Source: UBA11612 sp964475755 (GTDB taxonomy: Bacteria; Pseudomonadota; Alphaproteobacteria; Rhodospirillales; Rhodospirillaceae). From it: a DNA stretch of 64,000 nt. Under the pieces are notes generated by a model that did not search any database, was not told where the DNA came from, and saw only the letters and a program-made list of their open reading frames with translations. Below are positions 8,221 to 17,160 of this stretch, in pieces. Every line of letters begins with the position of its first letter. Position 1 is the first letter of the stretch. The DNA lies in contig CAYYXR010000005.1 of NCBI GenBank assembly GCA_964475755.1, forward strand, positions 32,257-96,256, written 5' to 3'. The position numbers and the translations under genes are program-made.

Positions 8221-9872
8221 GTGATCCGAGACAAATATTCTCTACCGCTGTCGCGCATCACCGCGAGGGCCGCCTGGACGAGGCGGCCAAGCTGTACGAA
8301 CAGGTTCTAAAGAAGGTCCCCAATCAAGTTGACTGCCTGCACCTGCTGGGCGTTCTCTCCACACAGCGCAGCGACTTCAAAGCGGCGATCGAACTCATCA
8401 GCCGCGCCATTGAGCAGAAAAAATCCGCGCCGGTTGCCGAGTTTCACAACAATATTGGCGCGGCGTACAAAGGGCTGGGTGATCTTGAAAGCGCTGGAAA
8501 ACACTTTGCCACAGCCGCGCGTTTGAAACCCACATATGCCGAAGCTTTCAACAATCTTGGCTCGGTTCAGGAACGCACCGGTGTGCTCGATGATGCCGAA
8601 GCCAATTTTAACAAAGCGCTAGCCCTAAAGCCCGACTACGCCAAAGCCCATTGCGGGCTCGGAAATATCGCTCTCTCGCGCGGCAGCATTACCGATGCCA
8701 TTACGCACTTTGAGAAAGCCATAGAAATAGAGCCCAACTTTTTGGAGGCACACGGAAACTTGGGCCGTGCGCTCACCGATCTTGGGCGGCTTGACGAGGC
8801 CGAAGACCGGTTCCGATATATCCTGTCGCTCGACCCCGACAATGCGGCTGCACACTACGGACTTGGCGTGGCCGAAGAAGAGAAGGGCGATCCCGAGGGC
8901 GCGCTGACCGCGTATCAAAAGGCCATTAGCCTCGCGCCAGACGAGCCCGACTTTCACTGGAACGCCGGTCTCGTGCATCTTCTGAAGGGGAGCTATGAGG
9001 CCGGTTGGCAGGAATACGAATGGCGATTGAAGAGGGCGATCAAATTGACACGTAACGTAGATCTACCCCGCTGGGACGGCGGGGATATTTCCGGAAAGAC
9101 AATTCTCATCCAGACCGAACAGGGTTACGGCGATACCTTCCAATTCATCCGCTATGCGCAGCTTCTCAAGGACAAGGGCGCGCGCATAATCGTGGAGTGT
9201 CAGCCCAAGACCGAAGAACTGATTGCGCGCGCATCCGGTGTGGACGAGGTTATCTCGCGGGAGAGCGACGTGCCGAAATGCGACCTGCGCATTGAATTGC
9301 TCAGCCTGCCCAAAATATTCGGAACGACGGTCGATCAAATTCCGGCGACGCTGCCGTATATCAAACCGCCACGGCCATTAAAGGAAACCTGGGCGGAACG
9401 CTTCGTGCTCGCGAAGGGAAAGAAGGTGGGCGTCGTTTGGCGGGGCAATCCGCTCAACACCATCAATCCGAAAAAATCCGTGCCCATCGGTGAAATGGCT
9501 TACATCTGCGCGGTCAAAGGCGTGCATTGCTTTGCCATTCAATTGGACGCCTCAGCCGAGGAAATCGCTGCGCTTAACGCACGGGCGCATGTGGGCGCTC
9601 TGGGCGAAGATATCTTCGATTGGAGCGACACCGCCTCGCTGATCGACGCGATGGACCTCATTATCTCGGTGGATACAGGTGTGGCTCATCTCGCAGGTGC
9701 ACTCGGCAAGCCGACGTGGGTTATGCTGGCCGATGTGCCCGATTGGCGCTGGATGTTGGATCGGGAAGACAGTCCGTGGTATCCAGGGATGCGGCTGTTC
9801 CGTCAAGCAGCCGCCGGGGATTGGCGCGGCGTCACCGAGCGCGTCCGAAAGGAGCTCGCCGCTGAGTCATAA
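8217..9872 (+). CDS. TPR-repeat protein with C-terminal GT9/GT41-like glycosyltransferase domain
   Basis: 551-residue protein. Residues ~1-270 are about seven tetratricopeptide repeats, with recurring A-x-FNNLGS, AHCGLGNIAL, AHGNLGRAL and AHYGLGVA helices. Residues ~290-551 form a glycosyltransferase-B-like domain including ILIQTEQGYGDTFQFIRYA, VGVVWRGNP and DLIISVDTGVAHLAGALGKP, as in heptosyltransferase-like and SPINDLY/OGT-like proteins. The GTG start overlaps the crotonase stop, so translation is probably coupled. Likely role: glycosylation of a protein or surface glycan; bacterial proteins of this architecture are often near flagellin or S-layer modification genes, but none is visible here. 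The context offers no substrate. Confidence 0.82.
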   Translation: MSDPRQIFSTAVAHHREGRLDEAAKLYEQVLKKVPNQVDCLHLLGVLSTQRSDFKAAIELISRAIEQKKSAPVAEFHNNIGAAYKGLGDLESAGKHFATAARLKPTYAEAFNNLGSVQERTGVLDDAEANFNKALALKPDYAKAHCGLGNIALSRGSITDAITHFEKAIEIEPNFLEAHGNLGRALTDLGRLDEAEDRFRYILSLDPDNAAAHYGLGVAEEEKGDPEGALTAYQKAISLAPDEPDFHWNAGLVHLLKGSYEAGWQEYEWRLKRAIKLTRNVDLPRWDGGDISGKTILIQTEQGYGDTFQFIRYAQLLKDKGARIIVECQPKTEELIARASGVDEVISRESDVPKCDLRIELLSLPKIFGTTVDQIPATLPYIKPPRPLKETWAERFVLAKGKKVGVVWRGNPLNTINPKKSVPIGEMAYICAVKGVHCFAIQLDASAEEIAALNARAHVGALGEDIFDWSDTASLIDAMDLIISVDTGVAHLAGALGKPTWVMLADVPDWRWMLDREDSPWYPGMRLFRQAAAGDWRGVTERVRKELAAES

Positions 9873-9906
9873 TTGACGGGAGGAAAAACTGGGGGGAGAT
9901 CCCCTG

Positions 9907-11103
9907 ATGGGGGTTGAGCGAGATTTCACACGCGTCGGCATTGGCTGGCAGATCGGTGCGCAAAGCGGTTGGGGCACCTATGGGGTGAACCTGGCTCTTG
10001 AGCTTGTGCGCAAGGGGATCGAACCTGCCCTTTTCATGGCCGCATCGCAGCTCTACGTCACTCGCCCGCAAGCGGAGCTGTTACGTGTGCCCAATATGAA
10101 AATGCGAGAATGGAACGCGATGGCCATGAAGGGGGCCAAGAATGGGGGGTACGAAACCGATTTTCCCATTGTTCATGCCCTGGGCGACAAGCTGGTCTAT
10201 CCAAATCGGCTCAACAATCTCAAAGGCCACCCCAATGCCGGGGCGGTCTTTTTCGAATCAGCGGACGTTCCTGCGGAAAATATCGAAGCCGCAAAGATAT
10301 TCGACGTCATCATCACCGGCTCGGGTTGGAATGCCAAGGTTCTTGAAAATCTCGGCATGACCAATGTGCGCAATTGCCCGCAAGGCGTGGACATCGAACT
10401 TTTCAAGCCCGGCCCGCGTCAAAACAGATTCCCGGACCGCTTTACCGTATTTTCAGGCGGCAAACTCGAATACCGCAAGGGTCAGGACATTGTTGTCGCC
10501 GCTTTCAAACAGTTTCATGCGCGTCACCCTGAAGCATTGTTCGTGCCTGCCTGGAATAGCCCGTGGCCGGAAACGGCAAAAACAATAAAGGCTTCGCAGC
10601 ACGTCACCGGTCTGCCGAATGTCGATGCCAACAATCATTTCGAGACAACAGCGTGGCTGTCGGCGAATGGCATTCCGCCCGATGCTGTCGCCGACCCCGG
10701 CCTTATGGCCAATGCGGGCATTCCGGGATTTCTGCGCGAGATGGATCTCGCGATTTTCCCGAACCGTTGCGAAGGGGGCACGAACCTCGCGGCTATGGAA
10801 TGTATGGCGACGGGTGTGCCCTGCGTGATTTCGCGCAACACCGGTCATCTCGATTTGATCGGCGAGGGCAATTGTTATGTTCTCGAAGACCAGGGGCCGT
10901 GCGTATCCGATGGCACCGATGCTTCGAATTTCACCGACTGGGGTGAGTCTTCCGTCGAAGAACTCCTTGAGAAAATGGAGCAGGCTTACGCCGACAAGTC
11001 CGACCGCGAACGCCGCGGTGCGGCTGGAGCGGCGTTCATGCAGGGCTGGAGCTGGTCCATTCAGGTGGATCGTTTGTTGGACGCCTTGGCGGCGTTTCGC
11101 TAG
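9907..11103 (+). CDS. Glycosyltransferase family 4-like protein
   Basis: 398-residue GT-B fold glycosyltransferase. The N-terminal domain starts with GIGWQIGAQSGWGTYGVNLA, a glycine-rich acceptor-side loop. The C-terminal domain contains FSGGKLEYRKGQDIVVAAF and the donor-binding EX7E motif in CEGGTNLAAMECMATGVPCV. It starts 34 nt after the TPR-glycosyltransferase gene, behind ggggggaga, and the two likely form a modification pair. No membrane segment. Sugar donor and acceptor are unknown. An AT-rich stretch and a hairpin follow the stop. Confidence 0.85.
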   Translation: MGVERDFTRVGIGWQIGAQSGWGTYGVNLALELVRKGIEPALFMAASQLYVTRPQAELLRVPNMKMREWNAMAMKGAKNGGYETDFPIVHALGDKLVYPNRLNNLKGHPNAGAVFFESADVPAENIEAAKIFDVIITGSGWNAKVLENLGMTNVRNCPQGVDIELFKPGPRQNRFPDRFTVFSGGKLEYRKGQDIVVAAFKQFHARHPEALFVPAWNSPWPETAKTIKASQHVTGLPNVDANNHFETTAWLSANGIPPDAVADPGLMANAGIPGFLREMDLAIFPNRCEGGTNLAAMECMATGVPCVISRNTGHLDLIGEGNCYVLEDQGPCVSDGTDASNFTDWGESSVEELLEKMEQAYADKSDRERRGAAGAAFMQGWSWSIQVDRLLDALAAFR

Positions 11104-11191
11104 GTCGAAATTTTATTTTAAAAATAATATGTTACAGGGCACCTGGCCTATTCCCACCGGCGGCGGTTTTCCGCTATCTTGCTGGGGACTC

Positions 11192-11218
11192 AGGCGGTCA
11201 GGGGCCGCCTTCATTTTT
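11192..11218 (+). terminator. Hairpin with U-tract between glycosyltransferase and quinoprotein genes
   Basis: Six-base stem AGGCGG/CCGCCT with a 7-nt loop followed by TCATTTTT. It has the form of a Rho-independent terminator for the upstream genes. It ends only about 5 nt before the GGGGAGGGG ribosome binding site of the next gene. A transcript starting upstream of it would have to read through, so it could also act as a leader hairpin of the quinoprotein operon. Confidence 0.5.
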
Positions 11219-11237
11219 GTGTGGGGAGGGGATTCAT

Positions 11238-13259
11238 ATGCCCGTGAGCAAAAAACTTTTTTGGCTGGGAACCGCGGCGAGCATCACCGCTGCGCTTTTG
11301 GCCTCTTGCAGTCAGCAGGACACCAATCAAACCGATTTCACCGCATCGGCTGGCGCCGAATGGCCGCTCTCCGGCGGCAGTTGGTCCAACAACCGTTACT
11401 CCACGCTCGATCAGATTGACACGACCAACGTCGCGCAATTGGGCGGGGCATGGTTCCATGCCTTCGATAGCCAATCCTCGCGCTCGACGCCCGTTGTCTC
11501 TGATGGCCGTATGTTCATCGCCGCCAGCACGTCATTGCTCGCGCTCGACCCGGCCACCGGCGAAACCCTTTGGGAGTTCGCCCCCGAAGGCGACAGCTTC
11601 GGCACTAAGGGCGTGGCCGTCGGTGAAGGCAAAGTATTTTTCGCCCTGTCCGGCGCGCGCCTTGGTGCGGTCGATCAGGCCACGGGCGAGTTGTTGTGGA
11701 CCGCGAACGTGGGCGACGATCCTGCATTGCGCGGTCAGGCTGTTTCCAACGCGCCGACCTATGTCGATGGACTTGTGATCACCGGCATGGCCAATGGTGA
11801 CTTCGGTTTCCGTGGCCGCGTCTCCGCCTACGATTCAAACACCGGCGAGCGCAAATGGGAGTTCTACACCATCCCCGGTCCGGGCGAGGCGGGTCACGAC
11901 ACCTGGCCGCAGGACAACGATGAGTGGGAGCGCGGCGGCGGCGGCGTATGGGTCGTGCCGGCGGTCGATAAGGAACTCGGCCTTGTCTACATCAGCGTCG
12001 GCAACCCCGTGCCGCAGTACGGTGGTGAAATGCGCGCCGGTGACAATCTTTATTCGGACTCTGTTGTGGCGCTCGATTACAAAACCGGCGAAGTCGCATG
12101 GCACTTCCAAACCACGCACCACGACATTTGGGAAGCCGACCTCGGCACCCCCCCCATCCTGTTCGACGGCGAAGTCGCGGGCGTCGAGCACAAGGGCCTC
12201 GGCATCTTCACCACCTATGGCCACCTGTTCATGTTCGACCGCGCAACCGGCGAGCCCATTTGGCCGGTGGAGGAGCGCCCCGTGCCGCAGCACGAGCGTC
12301 TTCTCACTTCTCCGACCCAGCCGTTCCCTGTCGGGGCCGACAAAATGGGCGGCGATGAATGCACTGAGCCGAACCTGATCCCTGAAGGGTTCCAGGCCAT
12401 GTGCATGTACGAGCCCATCGATTACGACCTGCCGAACGCCATGTATCCGATCCTGACCACCCGTCAGGCCCCGGCGGCCTATAGCCCTGAAACCGGCCAC
12501 TTCTACGCCACCGGCGCCAACTGGCCGTTCTGGATGAAGCGTTTCGAAGACCCCGACTACTTTGTCGCCGTGCCCACCGGCGCGGGCGTGAAGTACGAAG
12601 GTCTGCTCGCGGCCATGGACAGCAAGACCAACACCCTGGCCTGGGAACACGTTGTGCCGTTCCGCACCCAGCAAAACGGCAGCGGCTTTATGGTCACGGC
12701 CGGTGGCTTGCTGTTCCACGGTGAAACCGACGGCTACATGAAAGCCTACAGCGCCGAGACCGGCGAACAGCTCTGGCAGTTCCAAACCGGCTCCAGCGCC
12801 AACAACTCGTCCTCGACCTATGAAGTGGACGGCGTGCAGTATGTCGCCAATACGTCGTCCGGCGGCGTGTGGGCGTTCAAGCTGAACGGCGCGGTCGCCG
12901 AACTTCCGGCGCCGCCGACCCCGCCGACGGAAACATCCTTCGCGGGCCGCATCATGCCCACCAATGAAATATCATTGAGTGCGGAAGTGGGCGACACCGG
13001 CCTTGTCGATGAAGTGCGCATGACCCACGACGAATACGCGATCGAACCGATGCGGGCTCGGGTGAGCGTGGGTGAGAGCGTGACCTTCACCAACAACGGC
13101 GAAGACGTGCACTCGGCCACTGCGCTCGATGGATCTTGGACGACCGGTCTATTGCGCCCCGGCCAATCGAAGACGCTCACCTTCGATAAACCCGGCGTGT
13201 ATACCTATCAGTGCGACCGCCACAAATTCTCCTACGCCGAACTGACGGTGGACGAATAG
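11238..13259 (+). CDS. PQQ-type beta-propeller lipoprotein with C-terminal cupredoxin domain (copy 1)
   Basis: 673-residue exported quinoprotein. The signal peptide ends in lipobox LLASC, so the protein is probably lipid-anchored on the periplasmic side. Residues ~40-560 form an eight-bladed propeller with repeated tryptophan-docking motifs (ALDPATGETLWEF, AYDSNTGERKWEF, AYSAETGEQLWQF) and the dehydrogenase segment SVGNPVPQYGGEMRAGDNLY. The position normally Asp in HHD(L/I)WD is Glu299 here. Residues ~605-673 form a cupredoxin with His625, Cys659 and His662 but no Met at the usual axial place. It probably oxidises an alcohol or aldehyde and passes electrons to copper. The ATG at 11238 is preferred because GGGGAGGGG lies just upstream. 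Confidence 0.85.
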   Translation: MPVSKKLFWLGTAASITAALLASCSQQDTNQTDFTASAGAEWPLSGGSWSNNRYSTLDQIDTTNVAQLGGAWFHAFDSQSSRSTPVVSDGRMFIAASTSLLALDPATGETLWEFAPEGDSFGTKGVAVGEGKVFFALSGARLGAVDQATGELLWTANVGDDPALRGQAVSNAPTYVDGLVITGMANGDFGFRGRVSAYDSNTGERKWEFYTIPGPGEAGHDTWPQDNDEWERGGGGVWVVPAVDKELGLVYISVGNPVPQYGGEMRAGDNLYSDSVVALDYKTGEVAWHFQTTHHDIWEADLGTPPILFDGEVAGVEHKGLGIFTTYGHLFMFDRATGEPIWPVEERPVPQHERLLTSPTQPFPVGADKMGGDECTEPNLIPEGFQAMCMYEPIDYDLPNAMYPILTTRQAPAAYSPETGHFYATGANWPFWMKRFEDPDYFVAVPTGAGVKYEGLLAAMDSKTNTLAWEHVVPFRTQQNGSGFMVTAGGLLFHGETDGYMKAYSAETGEQLWQFQTGSSANNSSSTYEVDGVQYVANTSSGGVWAFKLNGAVAELPAPPTPPTETSFAGRIMPTNEISLSAEVGDTGLVDEVRMTHDEYAIEPMRARVSVGESVTFTNNGEDVHSATALDGSWTTGLLRPGQSKTLTFDKPGVYTYQCDRHKFSYAELTVDE

Positions 13260-13269
13260 GAGACTGAGA

Positions 13270-15294
13270 ATGCGAGGGTGCGCCGCTGCTCTTTGGGCGG
13301 CCGCCCTTGCGCTTTCTGCCTGTACACAACAATCGTCCGACGATTTCAGCCGGCCCGCGCGCGAGAACTGGCCGACCATTGCCGGCGACTGGAACAGCAC
13401 CCGCTATTCCGCCCTCGATGAGGTGAATGTCTCCAGTGTCGCCAAGCTCGGTGGTGCGTGGGTACAGGACTTCGGCGGTAACGCACCGCACGGCACGCCG
13501 GTGGTGGTTGGCGGCCGTATGTTCGTCGCCGCCGGCCAAAGTGTCTATGCGCTCGACCCGGTCACAGGCACAATTGAGTGGGAACACTCATTACGCGTCG
13601 GCACCCATGGTCTTTACAAAGGTGTGGCCGTGGGCGAGGGGCTCGTCTTTGTCGGCCTCGGCGATTCCCATCTCACCGCTCTGAGGCAGGACACTGGCGA
13701 GGAAGTCTGGACCACGCTCATCGGAGATCGAAATCCCGACGTGCGCGATCGCATCCAACCCAACGACGGCCAGATGATTTCTGCCGCGCCTACCTATGTA
13801 AACGGCGTTGTCATCGCCGGGCTTGCCATCGGCGATTACGGCTTGCAGGGCCGCGTGGTCGGCCTTGATGCGCAAACCGGCGAAATGCTCTGGCGTTTCA
13901 ATACCGTGCCCGACCCTGGCGAACCCGGTTCGGAGACCTGGCCGGCGGACCGCGCCGAAACCAATCCCGGCGGCGGCGGCATTTGGATGAGCGCCTCGGC
14001 CGATCCCGATCTCGGTCTGGCCTACATTGGTGTCGGCAATCCCATTCCCCAGTGGGGCGGAGAAGTACGCAAGGGCGATAACCTCTACACAAGCTCCGTT
14101 CTTGCCCTCGATATCCATTCCGGCGCATTGCGCTGGCATTACCAGATCACCCACCACGATTTATGGGAAGCCGAACTCGGCACGCCACTTATTCTTTATG
14201 ATACCGAAGTGAACGGCACGCCGCGCAAGGCCGTCGCGGTGATGAGCACCTACGGCTATCTCTTCACCTTCGACCGCGAAACGGGTGGGCCTATCTGGCC
14301 CATCGAGGAACGCCCCGTTGCGCAGAGCGAACGCCTGTTCACATCACCCACCCAGCCGTTTCCGAAAAACGCGGAACCTTTCGGCCCCTCGTGCGTGCGC
14401 GAGGGCACCGTGCCCGAAGGCTTCGAACGGCTGTGCCATTTCGATCCCATCGACGTGGACATGCCCAACGCCATGTATCCGATGATGACCATGCGCGCCG
14501 CGCCCATGGCTTATAGTCCAAAAACAGGCAACCTCTACGGCACCGGCGCCGACTGGCCGTCGTGGATCGTGCGCGCCGAAGATCCGTGGTTCTTTATCGC
14601 CATTCCCACCGTGCCCGGCATGAAGTTCGAGGGCATTCTCGGGGCCGTCGATCCGGACCGCAACGATAAGGTCTGGGAACAGCGGGTGCCGTTCCGCACC
14701 CACCATAACGGCAGCGGTTTCACCGCCACGGCGGGCGGGCTCTTGTTCAACGGCAACACCGACGGCACATTCGAAGCGCTCGACATCTCCACCGGCGAGC
14801 AAATTTGGAATTTCCAAGTCGGCGCCAGCGTCAATCAACCACCCGCCATATATGAATCAAATGACTCACAACACATCGCCGTCAGCGCGGGCAACGGTCT
14901 GTGGGCGTTCAAGCTCGGCGGCACACTGGACGAACGGCCCGCACCGCCCACGCCGCCCTCGGGCGTGACGTCTTTGCGCGGCCGCGTCATTCCGTCCAAC
15001 GAGATCAGTATCGGCGCCATTCAGCGCGATAGCGGCTGGGTGGACGGGGCCCATGAGCGCTTCAACGAATACGGCTTCGAGCCTTTGCGCGCCCGCACTG
15101 AGGCGGGCAAACCGGTCACCTTCACCAATACGGGCAAGGAAACGCACACCATCCGCGCCCTCGACGGCTCATGGACCACCGGCCCGATCGCGCCGGGCAA
15201 TTCGGTGTCTCTCACCTTTGATACGCCCGGCGCACATATCTACATCTGCGACGACCATAAATGGTCTTATGGCGAGTTGCTTGTGGAGGACTAG
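13270..15294 (+). CDS. PQQ-type beta-propeller lipoprotein with C-terminal cupredoxin domain (copy 2)
   Basis: 674-residue tandem paralogue of the preceding gene, starting 10 nt after its stop behind taggaga. The lipoprotein signal ends in LSAC. Same order: propeller with W-docking motifs (ALDPVTGTIEWEH, GLDAQTGEMLWRF), GVGNPIPQWGGEVRKGDNLY, then HHDLWEAE with Glu300 where classical enzymes have Asp. The C-terminal cupredoxin has His626, Cys660 and His663 and no axial Met (CDDHKWSYGEL). Divergence is spread along the whole length, so this is an old duplication, possibly with a different substrate. Co-expression with copy 1 and the DUF4243 gene is likely. Confidence 0.84.
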   Translation: MRGCAAALWAAALALSACTQQSSDDFSRPARENWPTIAGDWNSTRYSALDEVNVSSVAKLGGAWVQDFGGNAPHGTPVVVGGRMFVAAGQSVYALDPVTGTIEWEHSLRVGTHGLYKGVAVGEGLVFVGLGDSHLTALRQDTGEEVWTTLIGDRNPDVRDRIQPNDGQMISAAPTYVNGVVIAGLAIGDYGLQGRVVGLDAQTGEMLWRFNTVPDPGEPGSETWPADRAETNPGGGGIWMSASADPDLGLAYIGVGNPIPQWGGEVRKGDNLYTSSVLALDIHSGALRWHYQITHHDLWEAELGTPLILYDTEVNGTPRKAVAVMSTYGYLFTFDRETGGPIWPIEERPVAQSERLFTSPTQPFPKNAEPFGPSCVREGTVPEGFERLCHFDPIDVDMPNAMYPMMTMRAAPMAYSPKTGNLYGTGADWPSWIVRAEDPWFFIAIPTVPGMKFEGILGAVDPDRNDKVWEQRVPFRTHHNGSGFTATAGGLLFNGNTDGTFEALDISTGEQIWNFQVGASVNQPPAIYESNDSQHIAVSAGNGLWAFKLGGTLDERPAPPTPPSGVTSLRGRVIPSNEISIGAIQRDSGWVDGAHERFNEYGFEPLRARTEAGKPVTFTNTGKETHTIRALDGSWTTGPIAPGNSVSLTFDTPGAHIYICDDHKWSYGELLVED

Positions 15295-15303
15295 CTCCGT
15301 TCC

Positions 15304-16362
15304 ATGAACTCTGACTACTCCACCTATGATGCCGCGCTCGCGCCTCATGCCGCGCTTGGTACGGACATGGACAATGGGTTCATCAATCATGGGCCTATGG
15401 CCATCGAAGCGCTCTGTGCGCTGGGATATCCCGGCGCGGCAGCCAAGCGCGCCTCGGCGTATATTGAAAGCGTGTGTCCGCGTCCGCCTGCGCAAGTTGC
15501 CATCCGTGAAGATGATTGGCGCGAAGCGCTGGGCGTAGTCGAGCGTTACACCGATTGGCGGACGTATTTCACCGCGCAAACCGAAGCGGGCTCCTGGCAT
15601 GCGGTGATGAATGCTTGGGCGGGGCGGCTGGCACCGGGGTATTCCGGCGCGGCCGGCCACGGCGTGATCCGGGTCGCTCATGCGGTGCGGGCGCTTCAAG
15701 TGGACCAGTCGCCTGCAAAGGTTCAGGAGTTCGCCGATGCCATGGCGCTCTGGGCGTCTACGTATACTGAATTGCCCGTGGCGCCACAGGTGCTGCAAAC
15801 TCGTTTGAAGGCAGCGGAGGCTCTCAAAGCCGTGCCGCTCGTTCCCGAAAATATCCGCGATAACGCCGGCGACATCACCGACGCGCTGGCCGTGCTTGCG
15901 CGGGTTCCCGAGTTCGCGAACGCCGCTGACGCCGTCGACGTGGAAGGCGATGTTCTCGAAACCATGCTCGACATGGCTGAAGTGTTCGCCGGCGTGTTCC
16001 GGGCCAACGCCACCACGCCGCTTTATGGCGTCGTGTTCACCCACGCCATCACCGGCGTTGCGGCGGCGCATGTTCTGCAATCCCATGTCTCCGATGCGGA
16101 TGCCCGCCTTTTGCTGAAGCAGGCGTGGCGCTTCGGTGCGGCGCTGTATGCGGTTTATGCAATGCGCCCGCCTGAACGAAGCGCGGTCTCCACAAAACTA
16201 ACGACGCAAGGGATTGTGGAGAAAGCCGTCGCCCATGGTGATGCGCATGTGGTCAAGCTCACAGAAGCTGCGGTGCGCTTCAACGCGCTGCGCCCGTCGC
16301 CGTCGCTTCTGGAGTACGCGGGGCGTTTGACTGGTCTCTTAGACTCAGAAGCGAGCGATTAA
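15304..16362 (+). CDS. Questin oxidase-like (DUF4243) protein
   Basis: 352-residue mostly helical protein of the questin oxidase/DUF4243 family. Diagnostic histidine motifs are FINHGPMAIEALCALG (about residues 24-39) and SGAAGHGVIRVAHAVRALQ (about 115-133). Fungal questin oxidase opens an anthraquinone ring in a Baeyer-Villiger-type step (family knowledge); bacterial members are uncharacterised. No signal peptide, so it is cytoplasmic while the two preceding quinoproteins are exported. Starts 9 nt after copy 2 and its stop overlaps the convergent ABC permease stop. The tight spacing implies co-transcription with the quinoproteins. Confidence 0.78.
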   Translation: MNSDYSTYDAALAPHAALGTDMDNGFINHGPMAIEALCALGYPGAAAKRASAYIESVCPRPPAQVAIREDDWREALGVVERYTDWRTYFTAQTEAGSWHAVMNAWAGRLAPGYSGAAGHGVIRVAHAVRALQVDQSPAKVQEFADAMALWASTYTELPVAPQVLQTRLKAAEALKAVPLVPENIRDNAGDITDALAVLARVPEFANAADAVDVEGDVLETMLDMAEVFAGVFRANATTPLYGVVFTHAITGVAAAHVLQSHVSDADARLLLKQAWRFGAALYAVYAMRPPERSAVSTKLTTQGIVEKAVAHGDAHVVKLTEAAVRFNALRPSPSLLEYAGRLTGLLDSEASD

Positions 16363-17135
16363 GCCTTCAGCTTATAGCCCGTCTTAAAAATGTAGGCGGT
16401 GATAGCCATGCAAATGGCGAGGAACGCGAGCGTCATGGCTAGACTGATTTCAACGCTCACGTCGCCCGAGCCGTAAAAGCTCCAGCGGAACCCGCTCACC
16501 AGGTACACCACCGGATTGACCAGTGAGATCGTGCGCCAGATGCCGGGCAACAGGTCGATGGAATAAAACGCACCGCCCAAAAACGTCAGCGGTGTGATAA
16601 TCAGCGTGGGCACCATGGACAACTGCTCGAAGTTGCTGGCCCAGATGCCCAGGATGAATCCGAACAGGCTGAAGGTAAATGCGATCAGCACCAGGAACGT
16701 CAGCATCCACACCGGGTGCTGGATGTTGAGGTCCACGAAAAACGAAGCCGTGGCCAGCATGATCAGCCCCAGCAACACCGACTTCGTGGTCGCTGCGCCC
16801 ACGTAGGCCAGCACCGCCTCGGCATAGGACATGGGCGCGGACAAAAGTTCATAGACCGTGCCGGTGAACTTCGGGAAATAAATGCCGAAGCTGCCGTTGA
16901 AAATGCTCTGCATCAGCAGGGTCATCATGATGAGGCCGGGAACGATGAACGCCCCATAATCGATGCCGCCCATCTGGGGAATGCGCGCACCGATGGCCGC
17001 CCCGAACACGACGAAATACAGCGTCGTCGTCAGCACCGGTGCGACCACGCTCTGCCACGCCGTGCGCTTGAAGCGCGACATTTCGAACTTGTACAACGCC
17101 CAAACGCCGTGCCCGTTGAATCCGCTTCCGTTCAT
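16359..17135 (-). CDS. ABC-2 type transporter permease
   Basis: 258-residue inner-membrane permease with six predicted hydrophobic segments. The ABC-2 signature region LTFLGGAFYSIDLLPGIWRT, followed by LVNPVVYLVSGFRW, is near residues 185-220. It resembles the DrrB/NodJ/YadH group of small-molecule or polysaccharide exporters. Its ATPase partner is encoded at 17660-18613 on the same strand, but the interrupted secreted-protein gene sits between them, which is unusual. The stop overlaps the DUF4243 stop by about 3 nt. Exported substrate unknown. Confidence 0.88.
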   Translation of the reverse strand: MNGSGFNGHGVWALYKFEMSRFKRTAWQSVVAPVLTTTLYFVVFGAAIGARIPQMGGIDYGAFIVPGLIMMTLLMQSIFNGSFGIYFPKFTGTVYELLSAPMSYAEAVLAYVGAATTKSVLLGLIMLATASFFVDLNIQHPVWMLTFLVLIAFTFSLFGFILGIWASNFEQLSMVPTLIITPLTFLGGAFYSIDLLPGIWRTISLVNPVVYLVSGFRWSFYGSGDVSVEISLAMTLAFLAICMAITAYIFKTGYKLKA

Positions 17136-17160
17136 GCGGCGGCTCCGGCGTTTGTGCTTA

